A stretch of 64,000 nt of DNA from an uncultured Chlorobiota bacterium (lineage in GTDB: Bacteria; Bacteroidota; Ignavibacteria; UBA10030; UBA6906), in NCBI GenBank assembly GCA_900696645.1, contig CAADGV010000024.1, positions 124,001-188,000 on the forward strand. The letters are read 5' to 3'. Made by a program: the position numbers and the translations under genes. Numbering within the stretch: position 1 is the first letter of the stretch; each line of letters starts with the position of its first letter. The notes below the pieces were generated by a model. It was not told the DNA's origin. It was given only the letters and a program-made list of their open reading frames with translations, and searched no databases. Shown in pieces: positions 59,742-64,000 of this stretch.

Positions 59742-60443
59742 TTATTGACCGAGGGAGAGTCGTTTGGCAAGTACGGTTGGCAGGCCTTGGCCCAGAATTG
59801 CCTTTGCCGCTCCTTCGACATCATATTCTGACCGGATATTCTGATATGTCCACTGTTCCGAGTCGAATATGCCGAAGCTGAGTTGCGGATTGCCATCGCG
59901 CGGTTGTCCAACGCTGCCGACATTGACAAGAAAGCGCATGTCCTTCTTGAGTGAGAAGGTCTTCAGATTTTCACCGCATACAAAAGGGATGTGTGTGTGG
60001 CCGATGAAACACAAAGGCGTTGAAAACGCAGGAAACTGGTCCCGGGCAAGAGCAAGAGATGAAACGTAGGTCCATTGCCCGGGTTCGAGCGGAGAAGCGT
60101 GCGCAAGTGTTGCAGGTTCTTTGGCCGTGGAATAGGGGAGCGAACTCAGAAAGCTGAGATTATCCGGCGTGAGTACCGAATGAGTCCACTCGGCGGCAAT
60201 ACGGCCGGGCTTCGTGAAGTAGTGGGCAACGGAAGTGTCGATGGCGGCAAGGTCGTGGTTTCCCAGAACGGTCAGGGTACAACGCTCACGGACAAGCCCG
60301 ATGCATTCGTTAGGATTGGCACCATACCCGACAATATCGCCGAGACAATAGACTTCATCAATGCGGGAACGGTCAATAATCGATAACGCCTTGGCAAGTG
60401 CCTGAAGATTGGAATGAATATCAGCAACAATAGCGACGCGCAT
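59742..60443 (-). CDS. Metallophosphoesterase (calcineurin-like / YfcE-type)
   Basis: A 233-residue cytoplasmic phosphoesterase. The five metal/phosphate blocks are present: VADIHSN (D-x-H), CLGDIVGYGANPNE, VLGNHDLAA, LAHASP and GHTHIPFV (GHxH). It resembles bacterial phosphodiesterases of the MJ0936/YfcE branch. The ATG at 60443 is chosen because the family begins with MRVAIVADIHSN; upstream in-frame codons lack family similarity. It is divergent from the tyrosine autokinase gene with 107 bases between them. Whether it acts on polysaccharide-related phosphates is unknown. Confidence 0.9.
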   Translation of the reverse strand: MRVAIVADIHSNLQALAKALSIIDRSRIDEVYCLGDIVGYGANPNECIGLVRERCTLTVLGNHDLAAIDTSVAHYFTKPGRIAAEWTHSVLTPDNLSFLSSLPYSTAKEPATLAHASPLEPGQWTYVSSLALARDQFPAFSTPLCFIGHTHIPFVCGENLKTFSLKKDMRFLVNVGSVGQPRDGNPQLSFGIFDSEQWTYQNIRSEYDVEGAAKAILGQGLPTVLAKRLSLGQ

Positions 60444-60550
60444 ATTCGGTAAGTTACTTGTTGGAACGACAAAAGCAAGTGAGGCGTGACTGTACAGAAA
60501 AGAATTGTGAACAGAGAAGTATTCGAACGTAATATCAAGCAAGGTGCAGC

Positions 60551-62902
60551 GTGGAAACAATAAACTTTGGAACAAACGGTGATATGCACGGAGGACTGCC
60601 GCGTGAATCCCATGTGCAGGAGTATGTCTCCATTATTCTTCGGGGAAAGTGGGTCATTCTTGCCTCGATGCTGCTTGCCACTGCCATCAGCGCATTCGTC
60701 ACATTGCGCACCGATCCGGTGTACGAATCCGCGGCTCTTGTTCTTGTGGATATGAAAGGAAAAGGTGGCCAGCTTCCGTTCTTTGATTTTGCAGGGACGA
60801 GCTTCAACAAGATGACGAATGAGCTTGAAATCCTCAAATCACGAACGATGGCGGAGGCGGTTGCTCAGGATCTGCTGAAGGACGCGGAACATGCCAGCCC
60901 GATCACAGAGGTAACCCCGATACTTCAGGTGATTGTTGATGGCGTTCCCCAACAGAAACTCGCCAGCGTGAGGGAGGTTGCAGGGCGACTGCTCGGGTCG
61001 GTGTCGTTTGTTCCCATTCGTGACTCGGATATCATCCGGATCACGGCACGCAGCAATCACCGGGCGGAGGCGGCATTGCTTGCCAACACCTACATGAAGG
61101 TCTATGCCGAGCGTAACATGGATGCCAGCCGTACACGTTCCCGTGCTGTGCGCGAGTTCCTGCAGAGCCAGTTGGAAACCCGCAGAAGTGCCCTGGATAC
61201 AGCCGAGGCATCCCTTCAGGCATACATGAAGTCTGCCGGCATGGTCTCGCTCGACGGTGAGTCCAACAAGGTTGTAGCCCAGTTATCTCAACTCGAGGCA
61301 AACCGCGACGCCATCGAGGTGGAAATTCGCTCGAAGGAAACCGCACTCGCTTCCTACCGTGAAGAGATTACCAAGCAGGAACCCAGCGTTGCACGAACGC
61401 TCGGCGAATCGAGCGATGCGTATATCCGCTTGCTGCAGGACAAGCTTGCCGCACTTGAGGTACAGCGTGATGTTGTCATTGCCCAGAATCCCGCGCTTGC
61501 CGGACAGTCTATTTACTCCGAGAAATTGAAGGAAATTGATTCTCAAATCTCAGCCCTGAAGAAGAATCTCAAATCACGAACAGAAGCATTCCTTAAAACC
61601 ATCGGCTCCGGCGACGACGGCATTGGAAGCGCTGCATTTGTCGGGCAGATGAGGCAGAAGATTGTGGAGCAACAGATTGAGTTGGAAGCTCTTGATTCTC
61701 GCAAGCGGGCTCTGCAGTCTGTTATTTCACAATACGAGCGGCAGTTCAACCAGATCCCGGAGAAAAGTATTGAACTGGCGAAACTCCAACGGGCTAGGCT
61801 CAGTAACGAGAAACTCTACCTCCTCGTCGAGGAAAAGTACAACGAAGCCGCCATTACCGAAAAATCCGAATTCGGGTACGTTGACATCATCGATCCGGCA
61901 ATTGTGCCGGGCGGGCCCGTCAGTCCGAACATGCGCAAGAACCTCATTCTTGGCCTGTTAGTCGGCCTCGGACTTGGTGTAGCGTACGTCCTCCTGCGTT
62001 CCTATCTCGATGTTCGGGTGAGAACTCCCGAGGATCTGAAGCGATTCGGGTTCATTCCGCTTTCCGCCGTGCATCAAATGGACAATGTGCCCAGACAGGA
62101 GGGATCCACAGGAAACGGGCATTCCCATCACGAAAGTACCGATTTCGACCCGCATCTGGTTGCGTACCACAATCCGCTGTCGCCTCTCGCCGAGGCGTAC
62201 CGCCGTTTGCGTACGAACGTTCTGTACGCACAACTTGACACGCCGCTGAAGAGTTTTCTGGTTACGAGCGCAAACCCGTCGGAAGGGAAATCCACCACTA
62301 TCTCCAATCTTGCTGTTGCATTTGCACAAGCCGAAAAGAGGGTGTTATTAGTTGATGCGGATATGCGTCGGTCGACAATTCACAACTACTTCAGGATCAA
62401 CAAGAACCCGGGGCTCACGGATGTCTTTGTAGGGAGTGTCACCATTGATGAGGCACTGAACAAGAATGTTGTGGAGAATCTGGACGTGCTGTGTTGCGGT
62501 ACAACGCCTCCCAATCCGGCGGAACTTCTCGGCTCGCGCAGAATGCGTGAATTCATCGAACAGATGAGCGGGAAGTACGACATCCTGATGTTCGATTCGC
62601 CGCCGCTGCTTGCCGTCACGGATGCGGCCGTTCTCTCGACTGTTGTCGATGGGGCAATTCTTGTAGCTTCCGCTGGGAAGACCCGTGCCACGGCAATCTA
62701 CCGTGCAACAGAATCTCTGGCCAGTGTCGGGGGAAAAGTACTCGGCGTGCTGCTCAACAATTTTGATGTCAAGAAAGCATACGGCGGCTACTACGGCAGC
62801 TACGGCTACAGTTACTACGCGCACAACTACGGCTACTACCATTCCAACGGAAACGGTGAAAGCCCCAAGAAGCGAAAGAAGTCCCTGCGAAGAAGTGCAT
62901 GA
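60551..62902 (+). CDS. Polysaccharide biosynthesis tyrosine autokinase (Wzc/BY-kinase)
   Basis: A 783-residue inner-membrane co-polymerase and BY-kinase controlling capsule/EPS chain length and export. A short N-terminus precedes the first transmembrane helix (about 35-55). A long periplasmic coiled-coil Wzz domain runs to the second helix near 475-490. The cytoplasmic kinase has Walker A ANPSEGKSTTISNLA (near 576), Walker A-prime VLLVDADMR (598-606) and Walker B ILMFDSPPLL (near 680). The C-terminus holds a tyrosine cluster, about ten Tyr in twenty residues (743-763), for autophosphorylation. Start GTG 60551, with ATG 60584 an alternative. A full-length, fused proteobacterial-style Wzc. Confidence 0.94.
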   Translation: METINFGTNGDMHGGLPRESHVQEYVSIILRGKWVILASMLLATAISAFVTLRTDPVYESAALVLVDMKGKGGQLPFFDFAGTSFNKMTNELEILKSRTMAEAVAQDLLKDAEHASPITEVTPILQVIVDGVPQQKLASVREVAGRLLGSVSFVPIRDSDIIRITARSNHRAEAALLANTYMKVYAERNMDASRTRSRAVREFLQSQLETRRSALDTAEASLQAYMKSAGMVSLDGESNKVVAQLSQLEANRDAIEVEIRSKETALASYREEITKQEPSVARTLGESSDAYIRLLQDKLAALEVQRDVVIAQNPALAGQSIYSEKLKEIDSQISALKKNLKSRTEAFLKTIGSGDDGIGSAAFVGQMRQKIVEQQIELEALDSRKRALQSVISQYERQFNQIPEKSIELAKLQRARLSNEKLYLLVEEKYNEAAITEKSEFGYVDIIDPAIVPGGPVSPNMRKNLILGLLVGLGLGVAYVLLRSYLDVRVRTPEDLKRFGFIPLSAVHQMDNVPRQEGSTGNGHSHHESTDFDPHLVAYHNPLSPLAEAYRRLRTNVLYAQLDTPLKSFLVTSANPSEGKSTTISNLAVAFAQAEKRVLLVDADMRRSTIHNYFRINKNPGLTDVFVGSVTIDEALNKNVVENLDVLCCGTTPPNPAELLGSRRMREFIEQMSGKYDILMFDSPPLLAVTDAAVLSTVVDGAILVASAGKTRATAIYRATESLASVGGKVLGVLLNNFDVKKAYGGYYGSYGYSYYAHNYGYYHSNGNGESPKKRKKSLRRSA

Positions 62903-63444
62903 CGTTTCATCCACCATCTGTCTGGAAGATCATGAAGAATTTCCTTCTGTTCGGTATTATCGGCGTTACGACGGTTCTGCTGTCTGCATCTGCACATGCG
63001 CAGCTCGATCAAACAGGGCTGCTTTCCGCCACATCGGTGGGAACCACGACGTCGAACTTCTATTTCGCGAAGCCTAATGAGCTGACCATCATCGTGAATG
63101 TTTTGGGGTTTGTGCAAAAACCCGGACGGTACGAAATCTCCAGCACCATCGATCTCATCAACCTGCTTGCACTTGCCGGCGGACCCTCTTCGGACGGAAC
63201 ACTGAAGGGGGTGAAAATCTCCCGACTCGTTCGAAACGAGGAACGCTTTGCCCGGCAGGAATTCACCATCGATCTAAATGATCTGACACGGGTTGGCGCG
63301 GAACAACTCGCTTTACAGCCCGGCGATGTTGTGGAGGTTGACAGATCCACGTGGTCGGTTGTACGTGATATCTTCGGTGTTGTGGGGTATGCTGCCGTGA
63401 TTACAACAACCGCAGCCACGGTCATCAATCTGGCCCGGAGATAA
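62899..63444 (+). CDS. Secreted SLBB-domain protein (polysaccharide export related)
   Basis: A 181-residue exported protein. From ATG 62899 it overlaps the kinase gene by four bases (ATGA); from ATG 62932 it starts MKNFLLFGIIGVTTVLLSAS, a textbook signal peptide ending AHAQ, so the true start could be either. The mature part has an SLBB-type beta-grasp (TIIVNVLGFVQKPGRYEIS, then ALAGGPSSDGTLKGVKISRL and LQPGDVVEVD) and one hydrophobic helix at the end (VVGYAAVITTTAATVI). The Poly_export domain of a full Wza is absent, so it is a partial or accessory export protein. Confidence 0.85.
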   Translation: MTFHPPSVWKIMKNFLLFGIIGVTTVLLSASAHAQLDQTGLLSATSVGTTTSNFYFAKPNELTIIVNVLGFVQKPGRYEISSTIDLINLLALAGGPSSDGTLKGVKISRLVRNEERFARQEFTIDLNDLTRVGAEQLALQPGDVVEVDRSTWSVVRDIFGVVGYAAVITTTAATVINLARR

Positions 63445-63478
63445 GTTGTCCCACACAACGGTCAGGGGGTATTTCGCG

Positions 63479-64000
63479 ATGAACCATCTCATATCTGCAA
63501 CAGGGCACACCGCACGGTGGTACGCGCTGTACACTCGTTCACGGTTTGAAAAGAAGATCGATGATGATTTTCGGCGGCGGGGAATTGAATGCTTCCTTCC
63601 GCTCGTGGAAGAGGTGCGTCTGTGGAGCGACCGGAAAAAGAAAGTGCTTGAGCCCCTGTTCAGAGGGTACATCTTTGTGCGAACGGATTTGCGCAACAAG
63701 GTCTCCATCCTCCAAACCGACGGCATCGTCCGGTTTGTGGGTGTGCGCAACACGCCATCTCCTGTTCCGGAACAACAAATCAACTGGGTTCGCATTCTTG
63801 CAGGCTCGCCTGATGCGATTCGTCGCGAAGAGTATGTGAGCGTGGGCGAGGTTGTACGGATCACTGCGGGTCAGTTCAAAGGTGTAGAAGGATTTGTCAT
63901 GAAAGTGAAGGATACGGCTCGTGTTGCCGTGTCGCTGTCGTGCATTGCCCAATCGGTATCTGTGGAAGTGCCGCAGGAATTTTTGGAGAGAATCGATCAA
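63479..64000 (+). CDS. UpxY/NusG-like transcription antiterminator (partial at window end)
   Basis: The frame from ATG 63479 stays open for 174 codons to the window edge, so its 3' end is outside. The N-terminal NGN domain reads RWYALYTRSRFEKKIDDDFR and FRGYIFVRTDL. The KOW motif is GEVVRITAGQFKGVEGFVMK. NusG paralogues of this type (UpxY, RfaH, LoaP) load on RNA polymerase and let it read through long capsule or polysaccharide operons. AGGGGG lies ahead of the ATG. It starts 34 bases after the SLBB gene, as expected for the head of a polysaccharide cluster continuing past the window. Confidence 0.9.
   Translation, partial: MNHLISATGHTARWYALYTRSRFEKKIDDDFRRRGIECFLPLVEEVRLWSDRKKKVLEPLFRGYIFVRTDLRNKVSILQTDGIVRFVGVRNTPSPVPEQQINWVRILAGSPDAIRREEYVSVGEVVRITAGQFKGVEGFVMKVKDTARVAVSLSCIAQSVSVEVPQEFLERIDQ

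Noticed and set aside
63313-64000. Two - strand open frames at the window end
   Set aside because: They lie opposite the SLBB gene and the NusG-like gene, whose NGN and KOW motifs are clear.

Overview
The window is a 64 kb stretch of a Gram-negative bacterial chromosome from the FCB (Fibrobacteres-Chlorobi-Bacteroidetes) group, most likely an Ignavibacteria/Chlorobi-side lineage. Evidence: two secreted enzymes end in type IX secretion sorting domains with the QNYPNPFNP signature; there is a GWxTD-domain protein, a DUF2795 protein, a CarboxypepD-plug TonB receptor and a UpxY-type NusG paralogue, all typical of the group; and outer-membrane biogenesis genes are present (Omp85/BamA, LpxL-type acyltransferase, heptosyltransferase-type GT9). 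Several promoters are of the TTGACA-N17-TATAAT type rather than the divergent Bacteroidetes type. No phage, transposase, CRISPR array or rRNA gene was seen. Coding density is high, most genes are on the + strand, and many overlap by 1-4 bases (ATGA, GTGA, TAATG, TAGTG junctions).

Layout. 1-8100: housekeeping (cold-shock protein, YbeY, Smg, topoisomerase I, Xer recombinase, ribosome hibernation factor, HPr kinase, M23 peptidase, DUF2795). 8100-13600: Omp85 protein, DNA polymerase III delta-prime, MetRS. 13600-18300: small membrane protein, M49-like lipoprotein, hemerythrin, receiver protein, YjbQ, GWxTD protein. 18400-23400: LpxL-like acyltransferase, GT9, TsaC, PIG-L deacetylase. 23400-27240: three-gene FbpABC-type ABC importer with a fused double permease. 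27240-28420: a broken tRNA-Arg-like copy, an intact tRNA-Arg(CCG) and a TPR membrane protein. 28420-33160: an Rsb-type partner-switching module (phosphatase, STAS antagonist, HATPase kinase, second phosphatase). 33200-36100: a 107-aa protein, a contractile-injection/tail-type small protein, a secreted M1 peptidase and the decayed 3' end of a restriction-modification gene. 36300-38730: a three-gene pilin-like membrane-anchored operon ending in a DUF4900-like protein. 38900-46300: YyaL/DUF255 protein, ArfB, TonB receptor, DUF47-PiT phosphate transport, tRNA-Asn. 46600-54800: three GH8 glycoside hydrolase paralogues with different accessory domains plus a GT2 glycosyltransferase. 54900-58600: etfB-etfA-acyl-CoA dehydrogenase. 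58600-64000: small proteins, a phosphoesterase, and the start of a capsule/exopolysaccharide cluster (tyrosine autokinase, SLBB protein, UpxY/NusG paralogue) that runs off the end.

How it works together. The most distinctive part is the GH8 set. The same catalytic module is carried once with a T9SS tail, once with four fibronectin-III-like modules plus a T9SS tail, and once fused behind a Ycf48/BNR-type propeller and lacking a recognisable T9SS tail. This suggests diversification by domain shuffling of a secreted or surface beta-glucanase. The other notable points are the tRNA-Arg 5'-half copy interrupted by a 19-bp palindrome behind its own promoter, the pilin-like operon without a canonical prepilin motif, the partner-switching set with no sigma factor beside it, and the restriction-gene scar. 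All functional calls come from reading motifs by eye; no database search was run.
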